Shown here in pieces: positions 44,131 through 53,602 of a stretch of 64,000 nt of DNA; within the stretch, counting starts at the first letter, position 1, and each line of letters opens with the position of its first letter. Position numbers and translations under genes: made by a program. This DNA comes from Hyphomonadaceae bacterium TMED5. GTDB taxonomy: Bacteria; Pseudomonadota; Alphaproteobacteria; Caulobacterales; Hyphomonadaceae. The stretch lies in contig NHBK01000009.1 of the NCBI GenBank assembly GCA_002173095.1, forward strand, positions 186,001 through 250,000, in the 5' to 3' direction. The notes under the pieces are model-generated. The model was not told the origin of the DNA. It ran no database searches and saw only the letters and a program-made list of their open reading frames with translations.

Positions 44131-45330
44131 TCAGGCCCCCGCCGCTACATCGAGCGCGTAGAGAAGGTCTTCAGACAGATCCTCTACATCTTCCAGACCA
44201 ATTGATACACGAATCCACGATCCATCAAGCCCCATGCTGGCCTGTTCTTCTTCAGAAAGTGCACGGTGCGTAGTTGATGACGGGTGGCAGGCCAGAGATT
44301 TGGCATCGCCCAGATTGTTTGAAATGCCGACAAGGTTCAGCGCATTCAGGAATTTGAACGCCGCTTCCTGGCCGCCAGCCAGAGAAATCGCCATCATTGT
44401 GCCGCCAGACGACATTTGCTTGGCGTGAACTTCATAATGCGGGTGGTCTTCGCGGCCCGGATAACGGATCGCGGCCAGTGCTTTATGGTCTGCCATACGG
44501 TCAGCCAGAATAGCTGCGCTTTCAGACTGTTTCGCGACGCGCAGAGGCATGCTCTCAAGGCCTTTGAGGACAACCCATGCGTTGAAGGGCGAAATGCTTG
44601 GACCGGTATGGCGGATGTATGGATCGATAATTTCTTCCATATCCTTTTGTGGGCCCATGATTGCGCCAGCCAGAACACGGCCGCCGCCATCCATATGCTT
44701 GGTCGCAGAATAGAAGACCCAGTCAGCACCGAGCTCAAAAGGACGTTGCAGAAGCGAGGTCGCAAACACATTGTCGACGATCAATTGCGCGCCAGCTTCA
44801 TGAGCGAGCTCTGCAACGGCAGCGATATCCACTGCGTCCAGAAGCGGGTTGGCCGGGCTTTCAACGAGCACGAGCTTGGTCGGCTTGGACAGCGCACGCT
44901 TCCAGCCTTCCATATCCATGCCATCAACGAATTCGGTTTCAACGCCGTATTTCGGCAGTTGATTGGCCAGCAGCCAGCGGCACGAGCCAAACAGAGCGCT
45001 TGCGCCAACAACGCGGTCACCCTGTTGGATAGGGGCCGTCAGAAGAGAAGACATCGCACCCATGCCGGAGGCCATGGCGCGGCAAGCCTCAGCGCCTTCC
45101 ATCAGGCGCAGGCGCTCTTCCAGCATGGAAACGGTTGGGTTGTTATAGCGTGAATACACATAGCCTGGCAGATCGCCCGCCATGCGCGCCTGAGCCTGCT
45201 CAGCGGAATCATACATATAGCCCGATGTGAGGATCAGCGCTTCGCTGGTCTCCCCCCATTGGGTACGTTCTGTTCCACCATGAACCAGAGTGGTTGCAGG
45301 GCGATACTTCGGCGTGTTTCCGGAACTCAT
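44131..45330 (-). CDS. metZ: O-succinylhomoserine sulfhydrylase
   Basis: PLP enzyme of the cystathionine gamma-synthase family, making homocysteine from O-succinylhomoserine and sulfide. The 399-aa protein has YSRYNNPTVSMLEERL, the PLP-lysine motif FYSATKHMDGGGRVLAG and CHPSSTTHRALSEEEQ. The TLVHGGTERTQWGETSEAL start is typical of MetZ. ATG 45330 is chosen; TTG 45336 is possible. A perfect AAAAGGCCTTTT palindrome (45335-45346) covers the likely ribosome site. I could not match a SAM-II riboswitch in the short leader. Confidence 0.93.
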   Translation of the reverse strand: MSSGNTPKYRPATTLVHGGTERTQWGETSEALILTSGYMYDSAEQAQARMAGDLPGYVYSRYNNPTVSMLEERLRLMEGAEACRAMASGMGAMSSLLTAPIQQGDRVVGASALFGSCRWLLANQLPKYGVETEFVDGMDMEGWKRALSKPTKLVLVESPANPLLDAVDIAAVAELAHEAGAQLIVDNVFATSLLQRPFELGADWVFYSATKHMDGGGRVLAGAIMGPQKDMEEIIDPYIRHTGPSISPFNAWVVLKGLESMPLRVAKQSESAAILADRMADHKALAAIRYPGREDHPHYEVHAKQMSSGGTMMAISLAGGQEAAFKFLNALNLVGISNNLGDAKSLACHPSSTTHRALSEEEQASMGLDGSWIRVSIGLEDVEDLSEDLLYALDVAAGA

Positions 45331-45334
45331 TTGC

Positions 45335-45346
45335 AAAAGGCCTTTT
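45335..45346 (-). promoter_or_regulatory. Palindrome over the metZ ribosome-binding region
   Basis: AAAAGGCCTTTT is a perfect 12-bp palindrome ending four bases before the metZ ATG and containing its only purine-rich AAAAGG stretch. A second hairpin, AAGGC/GCCTT, lies at 45355-45380. Regulation of metZ translation is possible but unproven. Confidence 0.35.
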
Positions 45347-45437
45347 CAAACTCCAAGGCGCGGGAATAGAGACTTGCCTTAGGCCGCGTCAAGGTGAAGG
45401 TTGGATTAGCTTTAGTACAAACGAGTCGGACATAATA

Positions 45438-46442
45438 GTGGATTTTCCAGCAGGCATTCTTGCAGACCATCAGATCGAAGCTGCGTTAGAGGCAGGTTTC
45501 ATCCATTCTGGAGCACCGCTTGCGCCGCTTCAGGTGCAGCCGGCCAGCCTTGATCTGCGTCTGGGCGAGAAAGCCTATCGCCTGCGTGCCAGCTTTCTGC
45601 CCAATGGGCGAACAGTTGAAGACTGCCTGACCGATGACATTGTTATGCATGAGGTCGACCTGAGTGATGGCGCCGTGCTGGAGACCGGGTGTGTGTATCT
45701 CGTGCCGCTTCAGGAAAGTCTGGCGCTGCCTGCCGGTCTGACGGCGACTGCCAACCCAAAAAGTTCTACCGGACGTGTCGATGTGTTCGTCCGCCTGACT
45801 GCAGACGGTGTGTCGCGCTTTGATGGTGTGCCTGAAGGCTATGAAGGTCCGCTCTATGCGGAGGTCAGCCCACGAACCTTTTCGGTGCTGGCGCGTCCGG
45901 GGGACCGGCTTTTGCAAATGCGTTTCCGGTCTGGAGAGCATCAGCCAACGCATTCTCTGGATTTCTCCGTACATCTGGAGCCGCTGCAGGATGGACTGAT
46001 TGGCTATCGTGCGCGCCGCCATGCACGCGTTCTGGACCTGTCCAAAGTGGGTGGCCATCGCATCGCCGATTATTGGGAGCCGGTCTATGCGCAGGATGAC
46101 AGGCTGATCCTCGACCCGGATGAGTTCTACATTCTCGCATCCAAGGAATTCGTCACCATTCCGGTCGATCGCGCCGCTGAAATGGCACCCATTGCGCCGG
46201 ATCTTGGTGAGTTTCGCGCTCACTATGCGGGCTTTTTCGATCCGGGTTTTGGCTGTGAAGGTGTCGAGGGGCGCGCTGTTCTGGAAGTGCGCGGACGCGA
46301 TGTGCCGTTCATTCTGGAGCATGGCCAGCCCGTTGGTCGGCTGGTGTATGAACCTATGTCAGAGCTTCCGGCTAAACCATACGGCACTGAAGGCTCCAAC
46401 TATCAGGGGCAGGGGCTGAAGCTCTCCAAGCATTTCGCCTGA
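45438..46442 (+). CDS. dcd: dCTP deaminase, fused two-domain form
   Basis: Deaminates dCTP to dUTP for thymidylate synthesis. The 334-aa product is about twice the usual ~190 aa. The N-terminal half has PASLDLRLGEKAYRL, NPKSSTGRVDVFVRL and PRTFSVLARPGDRLLQMRFR. The C-terminal half repeats the dUTPase-like fold with DEFYILASKEFVTIP, RAHYAGFFDPGFGCEG and EHGQPVGRLVYE. Such fused forms are standard in alphaproteobacteria. A GTG at 45438 is the likely start because upstream codons have no homology. It is divergent from metZ. Confidence 0.88.
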   Translation: MDFPAGILADHQIEAALEAGFIHSGAPLAPLQVQPASLDLRLGEKAYRLRASFLPNGRTVEDCLTDDIVMHEVDLSDGAVLETGCVYLVPLQESLALPAGLTATANPKSSTGRVDVFVRLTADGVSRFDGVPEGYEGPLYAEVSPRTFSVLARPGDRLLQMRFRSGEHQPTHSLDFSVHLEPLQDGLIGYRARRHARVLDLSKVGGHRIADYWEPVYAQDDRLILDPDEFYILASKEFVTIPVDRAAEMAPIAPDLGEFRAHYAGFFDPGFGCEGVEGRAVLEVRGRDVPFILEHGQPVGRLVYEPMSELPAKPYGTEGSNYQGQGLKLSKHFA

Positions 46443-46472
46443 CTATCTGATTTATGATATAACTGCCGGGCT

Positions 46473-46745
46473 ATGAGTTATGATGTTGGCCGCGGTGATC
46501 TTGTTCTTTGCGTCAATGCCTCCCCGAACCATGTGACGGGCGAGCCCGTTCCTCTGGTGGCGGGTGAGACCTACACTGTTTATGATCTCTGGCTTTTTGC
46601 CTGTCCGTGTGGGCGGTCTGATGCGCTTCTGGATGTCGGCGTCGGGTTTGCCTGGTGCCAGTCACGCTTTCGCCTTCTGCCAAAGCCGAAGGCGAAAGAT
46701 AAACGACGCAAGGTGTCCGTTCCGAAGGAATTGGAAAAGGTGTGA
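46473..46745 (+). CDS. Small protein of unknown function
   Basis: A 90-aa protein. The first 65 residues are beta-rich with a Cys trio (LVLCVN, FACPCG) and a second Cys near AWCQSRF, compatible with a small metal-binding or SH3-like fold. The tail is very basic (KPKAKDKRRKVSVPKELEK). The segment VLCVNASPNHVTGEPVPLVAGETYTVYD resembles short proteins of phages and alphaproteobacteria with no known role. It begins 30 bases after dcd with no obvious ribosome site, so it may be co-transcribed. Confidence 0.65.
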   Translation: MSYDVGRGDLVLCVNASPNHVTGEPVPLVAGETYTVYDLWLFACPCGRSDALLDVGVGFAWCQSRFRLLPKPKAKDKRRKVSVPKELEKV

Positions 46746-46748
46746 GCC

Positions 46749-47849
46749 TTAGCCTTTTACGACAACGCCAATCCAGCCAAGACCGTCATAGCCTTCATAT
46801 CCCTGAGTGCGGGCGTAATAGATATGCTTGTCGCCATCTATATAGCTGCCTGTTGGCTCTGCGCCCATCTGAAGGCTGAAGCGTTCGGAAATGCCCTGAC
46901 GGTCAGACGATGCAATGCAATAATGATCGCTATTCAGCAGAAGCACGCGGGTGTTTTCCCATTCGGCTTTGGTGAAAGGTGGCTCGTCATGGACAACGCT
47001 ATAGCCCTGTTCTGACCAGTTGAAGTGGACGCCAAGAACGCCAAGCATTTCACCCGTGCGCGCGCCATTGGCGCGAACGCCGGTGGCATAGGTTAGAATG
47101 CGCTTATCATCATAATCGCGTGTGCGATAAACGCGAGAGACCACATAATCATCGCCGCTTTGCGTACCCATGGCTTCCTGGAACCAGGGCTCGCTCGACA
47201 TGTCTTTGCCAATGAGGTGGCGCGCTTGCGGGTTGGCGCAGGCAAACAGAATGCCGTTTCGGTCAATCAGAACCAGGTCGCGATACACTGTGTAATAGCG
47301 GTGGATGACGCCGAGACGTTCAGCAGCATTATGTTGTTTAATGTTGTTTTCTGGCTCAAGGAGCGCGTCCCAGAAGGCAGCGTCCGTCGCCCACCAGCGC
47401 ACGTCTGCTGTGCGCTCAAAGAGGTTGCGCACGATGAGCTGAACAGTTGAAAGCGCAATGTCTTTCATACGCTGATCGCCGATTACTTTGGCGACTTCAA
47501 CGCATTGTTCCAGCGGGGGGACTACGTTTTCTTCGAACTTTTCAGCCGCGATTTTGGCCTGGTCGGCGAGCGCTTTGACCTCGCCTGCAACAACCTCAAA
47601 TCCCTTGCCGGCTTCACCTACACGGGCGGCCTCGATCGTGGCGTTGAGTGCGAGCAGGCGCGTTCTGTCAGAAATTTCGCGGTTTTGTCGGGAAAAGCTG
47701 AAAACCGAGCTGCGTAGCGCTTCCAAGCTTTCTTCCATATCCATATTGCTGTCAGCCCCTTTAACCTTTCCCTTTGTAGGGACTTTAGGGTGAGAGCTGT
47801 AAGAAAACTGCTTTTGAGCAAAGGCCACTTTGGAAACCCCCGTATCCAT
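46749..47849 (-). CDS. Soluble protein with short MCP hairpin and C-terminal Cache-like sensor
   Basis: A 366-aa protein without membrane segments. Residues 52-115 match the hairpin tip of methyl-accepting chemotaxis proteins ([20 protein letters not shown], then [14 protein letters not shown]), the region that binds CheA and CheW. Residues 140-366 look like a Cache sensor ([42 protein letters not shown], then repeated small strands). The order is reversed from usual chemoreceptors and the coiled coil is very short. ATG 47849 is used, but ATG 47744, after AAAGGGG, is a plausible start. No che genes are nearby. Confidence 0.75.
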   Translation of the reverse strand: MDTGVSKVAFAQKQFSYSSHPKVPTKGKVKGADSNMDMEESLEALRSSVFSFSRQNREISDRTRLLALNATIEAARVGEAGKGFEVVAGEVKALADQAKIAAEKFEENVVPPLEQCVEVAKVIGDQRMKDIALSTVQLIVRNLFERTADVRWWATDAAFWDALLEPENNIKQHNAAERLGVIHRYYTVYRDLVLIDRNGILFACANPQARHLIGKDMSSEPWFQEAMGTQSGDDYVVSRVYRTRDYDDKRILTYATGVRANGARTGEMLGVLGVHFNWSEQGYSVVHDEPPFTKAEWENTRVLLLNSDHYCIASSDRQGISERFSLQMGAEPTGSYIDGDKHIYYARTQGYEGYDGLGWIGVVVKG

Positions 47850-48025
47850 CTTTATGGCGCCGTATCTGCGCCTCTACGGGGCAATATCTAGCTGAATATT
47901 CTGAGTATTTGCTTAACCCTAAAAAATTTCTGAGTATTAAGCGTAAACCATTCAGAAGCATATACATGTTCACCTCCAGCGATTACTCATCGCCGAAGGT
48001 GAATACTTCAGTCAGCCCTGACTGT

Positions 48026-51000
48026 TTAGTGTAGGTTGAGCAGTTCCGGGTCTCCGCCCTGAGCTGCGGTATTGGTTGTTACGGTCCGCTCTACTGCAAA
48101 GCGTTGCAGATAATGCGGGCCGCCAGCTTTTGGTCCGGTGCCTGAAAGGCCTTCGCCGCCAAATGGCTGCACGCCGACGACGGCACCTGTCATGGACCGG
48201 TTCACATATGTGTTGCCAACCTTGATTTTGCCGCGCACTTCGCGGGCAAAGCTTTCAAGGCGCGAATGAACACCAAGCGTCAGGCCATAGCCTTTGGCGC
48301 GCAGTTGCGGTGCAACTTTATCCATCTTGTCCGGATCATAGCGAACGACGTGCAGGATCGGTCCAAAGGTTTCGCGGGTCAGTGATTCAATGCTTTTCAG
48401 CTCAACCAGTGTCGGTGCGAAGAACGTCTGTTCAGCTGGCAGATGATCTGTCGTGACGCGGTGATGAATCTTCGACTTCTTATCCAGTGTGTTCAGGTGC
48501 TTGGCCAGATTATCGCGCGCATCCGCGTCAATGACCGGACCAATATCTGTGCTTGGCAGGCTCGGATCGCCCAGCTTTAGCTCATCCATCGCGCCTTTAA
48601 TGCCCTCAATCAGCATGTCGGCGGTGCCATCCGGGATGAAGGCGACACGCAGGGCGGAGCAACGCTGACCGGCAGACCCGAAAGCGGACAGGACAATGTC
48701 GTCGACCACTTGTTCGCGAAGGGCGGTCGTGTCCACAAACATGGCGTTCATGCCGCCCGTTTCCGCGATGAGCGGGAGGATTGGGCCTTCCCGCTCTGCC
48801 AGAGTGCGATTGATCAGGCGGGCCACTTCAGTTGAGCCGGTAAAGCATACGCCGCCAAGATCGTCATGCTTGGTCAGTGGCGCACCAATGGTTTCGCCAT
48901 CGCCCGGCAGAAGGTGGAGTACACTGTCTGGCAGGCCTGCTTTCTGGAACAATTTGACGGCTTCGAAGGCTGTCAGCGTAGTCTGTTCTGCAGGTTTTGC
49001 GATGACGGTATTGCCCGCCGCCAGAGCTGCTGCGAGCTGGCCGGTGAAAATCGCCAGCGGGAAGTTCCATGGCGAGATGCAGACGAACACGCCCCGGCCA
49101 TGAAGGCTCAGGAAATTCGTCTCACCAGTAGGACCGGGAAGGCGTTCTGGCTGGTTGAAATGGGTTTCGGCCTGGTGCGCATAATAACGGCAGAAGTCGA
49201 CAGCCTCTCGGACTTCGGCAATGCCGTCCGGGAAGGTTTTGCCGCCCTCGCGCGCCATAATGGCGATAAGGCGGGGCATATTGTCTTCAAGGGCTTGTCC
49301 CATTGCGCGGAGAATATCTGCGCGTGCAACGCCGCCTTTAGCATCCCAGTCTGGCTGAGATTTCTTTGCTGCTGAAAAGGCTTTGTCGATGTCAGACGGT
49401 GAGGCCCATTTCACTGTGCCTGCAATGTGGGAATGATCGTGCGGGCAGGCGACTTTGTGGCTGCCGCCTGTGCTGGCTTTGCCATTGATGATCGGGCCAG
49501 CTTCGAGCGCCTTTCCATTATCAAGTGACTTTACAGCATCGGTCAGGATTTTGCGTTCGCTGCGCTGCGCGAGATCCATGCCGACGGAGTTGCGTCGTTC
49601 GCCGCCAAACAAAGCGCCCGGACGGGCAATGCGGGCATGACGCCGATTGCCGGCTTCGACATGTGAAATGCCGTCATAAACGACATCTTCTACCGACACA
49701 TCTTCATCAAGGAAGGTGTTCACGAAAGAAGAGTTCGCGCCGTTCTCAAGAAGGCGGCGTACCAGATATGGCAGAAGGTCTTTATGCTTGCCGACTGGTG
49801 CATAGACGCGAACGCGGTTGTTTTCGCCAGCCGCGCGGTAGAGCGCTTCGCCCATGCCATGCAGGCGCTGGAACTCATATTGTTCAACGCCCAGTTCGTC
49901 TGCCATAAGGCGCACAGCAGAAAGCGTATGTGCGTTGTGCGTGGCGATTTGCGGATAGATATGAGGGGAGGCTTCCATAAGGAGGCGCGCGCAATACAGA
50001 TAATTCAAATCTGTTGCGTCTTTAGTGGTGAAGACCGGGAAGTCATCAACGCCTTCATTCTGGCAATGTTTGATTTCTGTATCCCAGTACGCGCCTTTGA
50101 CGAGGCGCACCATGAGTCGTCGCTTCGTCTCCATAGCGAGTTGCGTCAGATTGCGAACGACCAGAGGCGCGCGCTTTTGATACGCCTGAACTGCAAGTCC
50201 GAGGCCCTTCCAGCCTTCCAGAGAAGGTTCGCGAGCGAGCTTGTCAACAATTTGCAGCTGGAGAACCAGGCGGTCTGCTTCCTCGGCATCGATGCAAAGA
50301 TGGATGCCGCGCTTATGCGCCATCTGACAGAGTTCCAGAATGCGCGGATACATCTCTTCCATGACGCGCTCAGTGTTTACCGCTTCAAAGCGCGGGTGGA
50401 GCGCGGACAGTTTCACCGAGACACCATTTTCCAGCTCCGGTGGATGGCCTTCTGTGGCGTCATCAATCGAGCGGATAGAATTTCGATAGGCTTCCAGATA
50501 GCGCTCAGCATCTTTTGCGGTGCGGGCGCCTTCGCCAAGCATGTCGAAAGAGAAGTGAGCCGCTTCATCTTCGCGGATCATTTTCTTGCCGCGCTTGATC
50601 GCGGCATCAACCGTGCGTCCCAAGACGAATTGTTCGCCCATAATACGCATGGCTTGCATCATGGCGGTGCGAATAACGGGCTCGCCGCTCTCACGTACCA
50701 GGCCCTGAACGAATTTCGCGGGGCTGCGCACAGCTTCCGCAGACGGGCCAATAACCCGACCGGTCAGCATCAGACCCCAGGTCGACGCGTTGACGAGCCA
50801 GCTTTCAGATTGATTCAGGTGGGAGGACCAGTCGCCGGACCGGATTTTCTCTGCGATCAGATCGTCGCGGGTTTCGGCATCGGGAATACGAAGCAGGGCT
50901 TCGGCCAGACACATCAGGGAAATGCCTTCTGAATTTGAAAGTCCAAATTCTTCGAGGAAGGATTCCATCATGCCTTTGCGCTTCGCGCCTGCGCGCGCAT

Positions 51001-51151
51001 CAAGAACAATCTGCTGACCGATGCGTACGGCCTCTTTGCGCTGACCTTCGCTGAGCGGCAGGTCAGAAAGGAGATTGCTTACAACATCCTCTTCCAGAGC
51101 ATATTTGTTCTGATCAATCTCGTTCCAGTCGATATTCGATGCTGATGTCAT
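48026..51151 (-). CDS. putA: Bifunctional proline dehydrogenase / P5C dehydrogenase PutA
   Basis: Oxidises proline to glutamate in two steps. In the 1041-aa protein the proline dehydrogenase barrel (about 190-480) has LVKGAYWDTEIK and RVYAPVGKHKDLLPYLVRRL for FAD and substrate. The aldehyde dehydrogenase domain (about 540-1010) has LIAETGGMNAMFVD and FGSAGQRCSALR with the catalytic Cys. The C-terminal end keeps the conserved GPKAGGPHYLQRF. The N terminus lacks a ribbon-helix-helix DNA-binding domain, so this PutA does not repress itself and no putP or putR lies next to it. Confidence 0.95.
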   Translation of the reverse strand: MTSASNIDWNEIDQNKYALEEDVVSNLLSDLPLSEGQRKEAVRIGQQIVLDARAGAKRKGMMESFLEEFGLSNSEGISLMCLAEALLRIPDAETRDDLIAEKIRSGDWSSHLNQSESWLVNASTWGLMLTGRVIGPSAEAVRSPAKFVQGLVRESGEPVIRTAMMQAMRIMGEQFVLGRTVDAAIKRGKKMIREDEAAHFSFDMLGEGARTAKDAERYLEAYRNSIRSIDDATEGHPPELENGVSVKLSALHPRFEAVNTERVMEEMYPRILELCQMAHKRGIHLCIDAEEADRLVLQLQIVDKLAREPSLEGWKGLGLAVQAYQKRAPLVVRNLTQLAMETKRRLMVRLVKGAYWDTEIKHCQNEGVDDFPVFTTKDATDLNYLYCARLLMEASPHIYPQIATHNAHTLSAVRLMADELGVEQYEFQRLHGMGEALYRAAGENNRVRVYAPVGKHKDLLPYLVRRLLENGANSSFVNTFLDEDVSVEDVVYDGISHVEAGNRRHARIARPGALFGGERRNSVGMDLAQRSERKILTDAVKSLDNGKALEAGPIINGKASTGGSHKVACPHDHSHIAGTVKWASPSDIDKAFSAAKKSQPDWDAKGGVARADILRAMGQALEDNMPRLIAIMAREGGKTFPDGIAEVREAVDFCRYYAHQAETHFNQPERLPGPTGETNFLSLHGRGVFVCISPWNFPLAIFTGQLAAALAAGNTVIAKPAEQTTLTAFEAVKLFQKAGLPDSVLHLLPGDGETIGAPLTKHDDLGGVCFTGSTEVARLINRTLAEREGPILPLIAETGGMNAMFVDTTALREQVVDDIVLSAFGSAGQRCSALRVAFIPDGTADMLIEGIKGAMDELKLGDPSLPSTDIGPVIDADARDNLAKHLNTLDKKSKIHHRVTTDHLPAEQTFFAPTLVELKSIESLTRETFGPILHVVRYDPDKMDKVAPQLRAKGYGLTLGVHSRLESFAREVRGKIKVGNTYVNRSMTGAVVGVQPFGGEGLSGTGPKAGGPHYLQRFAVERTVTTNTAAQGGDPELLNLH

Positions 51152-51480
51152 ATTCGTTTGAACACTCCCTTGCTCTGTATGACCTTGCCCCAGCGTCTGC
51201 GAACTTCAAGGGGCTGGACCTTAAACTGCAATCTGGAGATCAAATCGCCCATATCAGTGGAATATCTGACCGCTCAACTGCGTCTTCGCGCAATGGGATT
51301 GCTTTGTCCTGAACGCGTTATCTTCTGGCCCTGTTCCCGAAAACTCGATAGGGGACGTTTTAGCGTTAAGGGCTGGCTGTGCCAGATTGTCAGAGAATGC
51401 GGCACTGCCTTGCTTTTGTCTCGATGATTTGGAAAAGCTGTCCCTCAGTATAGTGATTGTGGACTTCAGGAGTTCCCCGC
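51152..51480. other. Intergenic region between divergent putA and GT4 genes
   Basis: This 329-base region contains the putA ribosome site (AAGGGAG) near its left end and AGGAG before the GT4 gene at its right end. A small CTGGC/GCCAG hairpin occurs near 51373-51385. I see no gene, tRNA or clear operator. Confidence 0.5.
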
Positions 51481-52575
51481 ATGAAAATCATGCTCGTCAC
51501 GGATGCCTGGCATCCTCAGGTGAATGGCGTTGTTCGAACGCTGACCCGAGTGATCGAAGAGTGCGAAGCTATGGGGCATACCTTTGAAGTCGTTTCGCCT
51601 GCGGACGGGTTCAAAACCATTCCTCTGCCGACCTATAACGAGATCCAGCTGGCGGTAGGCGCGAAGAAGGCCATCGTTGAACGGTTCAATTCGTTTGAGC
51701 CAGAGGCTGTCCATATTGCGACGGAAGGTACGCTGGGCATGGCGGCGCGCGCGATGTGCCTGAAAATGAAATTCCCTTTCACGACGAGCTATCACACGCG
51801 CTTTCCGGAATATGTGTCTGCACGTTTCCCTGTGCCGCTGAGCTGGGGGTATTCCTTCATGCGTTGGTTCCACCGCTATTCCGGTCATGTGATGGTGGCG
51901 ACCCCGTCCATGCGTGAAGAGCTGGAGCAGCATGGCTTTGGCAATGTGGTGTCATGGTCGCGTGGTGTGGACACTGAATTGTTCCACCCGGACAAGCGCA
52001 ACACAATGCCAGACCCGTTTGAAGGGCTGGAGCGCCCAATCTTTCTCAATGTCGGCCGTGTGGCGGTAGAGAAGAATATTGAGGCGTTTACCGAGCTTGA
52101 TCTGCCGGGCACGAAAGTGGTTGTCGGCGACGGACCTCAGCTGGAAGAGCTGAAGAAAGAATATCCGGAAGTGAAGTTCCTTGGCGCGAAGTTCGGTGAA
52201 GAACTGGCGGCCTGTTTCGCACACGCGGATGTTTTCGTGTTCCCAAGTCTGACTGACACATTTGGCCTGGTTATTCTGGAGGCGATGGCTGCGGGCACAC
52301 CTGTTGCGGGCTATGTGGCGCCGGGCCCCAAAGACCTGATCCCGGGCAGCAATGCGGGCGCCGTATCAGATGATTTGCGCGCAGCGGCGATTGAGTGTCT
52401 GGATAAAGATCGCGCGACCTGCCGATCCTATGCGGAAGGGTATTCCTGGCAGGCCTGCGCAGAGACTTTCCTGCGCAATCTGGAGCCACTGCCAGTGCCG
52501 GAACGTCGTCGTTTCTGGAACCGCCTGCGCCGCCTTCGCCGTCGTCAGGAGCGCGATCAGGAAAGCGTTTTGTAG
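51481..52575 (+). CDS. GT4-family glycosyltransferase
   Basis: A 364-aa GT-B retaining glycosyltransferase. The N-terminal domain starts MKIMLVTDAWHPQVNGVVRTL, typical of enzymes such as sulfoquinovosyl-, glucuronosyl- or mannosyl-diacylglycerol synthases. The C-terminal domain has VGDGPQLEELKK and the donor-binding E-x7-E in TDTFGLVILEAMAAGTPV. It probably makes a membrane glycolipid; the sugar is not determinable. The tail is strongly basic (RRRFWNRLRRLRRRQERDQ), fitting membrane attachment. ATG 51481 follows AGGAG. A terminator lies downstream. Confidence 0.9.
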   Translation: MKIMLVTDAWHPQVNGVVRTLTRVIEECEAMGHTFEVVSPADGFKTIPLPTYNEIQLAVGAKKAIVERFNSFEPEAVHIATEGTLGMAARAMCLKMKFPFTTSYHTRFPEYVSARFPVPLSWGYSFMRWFHRYSGHVMVATPSMREELEQHGFGNVVSWSRGVDTELFHPDKRNTMPDPFEGLERPIFLNVGRVAVEKNIEAFTELDLPGTKVVVGDGPQLEELKKEYPEVKFLGAKFGEELAACFAHADVFVFPSLTDTFGLVILEAMAAGTPVAGYVAPGPKDLIPGSNAGAVSDDLRAAAIECLDKDRATCRSYAEGYSWQACAETFLRNLEPLPVPERRRFWNRLRRLRRRQERDQESVL

Positions 52576-52666
52576 CCAGAATTTTGGCTCGCCTGCTGCC
52601 TTTGAGGAGTGGCGAGGACTGGCTGTCGAACTGATTTGCCCTTCAGGACTTAAATCAGACATGGTT

Positions 52667-52697
52667 AAGGCAGGAGTTTTCGCTCCTGCCTTTTTAT
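52667..52697 (+). terminator. Intrinsic terminator after the GT4 gene
   Basis: AAGGCAGGAG / CTCCTGCCTT, a 10-bp stem with loop TTTTCG, runs into further Ts. Confidence 0.92.
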
Positions 52698-52818
52698 TTG
52701 GAATCATAAACCCTCATATATTTGTAATGCGACATACGCGCCTTCAAATAAAAGAAATGGTAGAAATATCTTTTGCAAAATGGTAATGGTGGGGCATTAT
52801 CTGCTTGAAGAATGAGCC

Positions 52819-53460
52819 ATGACCGACCTTTCCGCCCCTCTGAACCTCAAAGACGAAGAAAAAGAGTCCATGAAGCATAAATGGTATGAAGATGTTTTCG
52901 CCATCCTGCTCGGGTCTGTTTTTATTGGCATGGGCGTTGCCGTTTTTTCTGATGCTATGCTGCTGACGGGCGGCGTGGCGGGTATGTCGCTCATCCTGTC
53001 TTATGTGACGCCGCTGACGTTCGGCATGTTCTTCTTTCTTCTGAACCTGCCTTTTTACATTCTGGCGATTATGCGTATGGGCTGGGAGTTCACGCTGAAA
53101 ACGGTTGTGGCGGTAACGCTGGTTTCGCTGTTCCCGATGTTTGTCGGCGACTGGATTGAAATTCATACGCTGAACCCGCTCTTCGCGGCCTTCCTCGGTG
53201 GTGCTTTGATCGGCATGGGCATGATTGCGCTCTTCCGTCATGGCGCGGGCATTGGTGGCGTGAGCATTCTCGCGCACTTCCTTCAGGAAAAAGGAATTAT
53301 GCGCGCAGGCTGGGTCCTTCTCACCATTGATGCGTTCATTCTGTTTGCCGCCTTCTTCGTGTTGCCTTTTTCCAACCTGATCTATTCGGTTGTCGGCGCG
53401 CTGGTTCTGAATGTTATGGTCGGCATTAATCACCGTCCTGGTCGCTATTCCGGTAGCTAA
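52819..53460 (+). CDS. YitT-family (DUF161) membrane protein
   Basis: A 213-aa inner-membrane protein with about six hydrophobic segments. The family pattern is visible in AILLGSVFIGMGVAVFSDAMLL, then TGGVAGMSLIL, FFLLNLPFYILA and the second-repeat-like GGALIGMGMIALFRHGAGIGG, VSILA. Members are YitT/YczE-type proteins of unknown transport role, here the short form without a C-terminal DUF2179 domain. It is a single gene with moderate ribosome site. Confidence 0.85.
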   Translation: MTDLSAPLNLKDEEKESMKHKWYEDVFAILLGSVFIGMGVAVFSDAMLLTGGVAGMSLILSYVTPLTFGMFFFLLNLPFYILAIMRMGWEFTLKTVVAVTLVSLFPMFVGDWIEIHTLNPLFAAFLGGALIGMGMIALFRHGAGIGGVSILAHFLQEKGIMRAGWVLLTIDAFILFAAFFVLPFSNLIYSVVGALVLNVMVGINHRPGRYSGS

Positions 53461-53602
53461 TTCCCAATGGCCGACATGAAGGCGTTCGTGTCGGCTTTCT
53501 CGTAAACGTGAATTGACAATATCACTAAATAGATGAGTGTTGAGGGATTAAAAGATCGCTCTGCACCCTCTTTTGCGGTCAGCGGAGCGCGAGGGAGGAA
53601 AT

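Noticed and set aside
45331-45437. SAM-II riboswitch upstream of metZ
   Set aside because: The leader is short and I could not find the SAM-II conserved bases or pseudoknot pattern on the minus strand.
51158-51427. 89-codon frame between putA and the GT4 gene
   Set aside because: Composition and sequence do not look like a protein, and no ribosome site or homology is visible.
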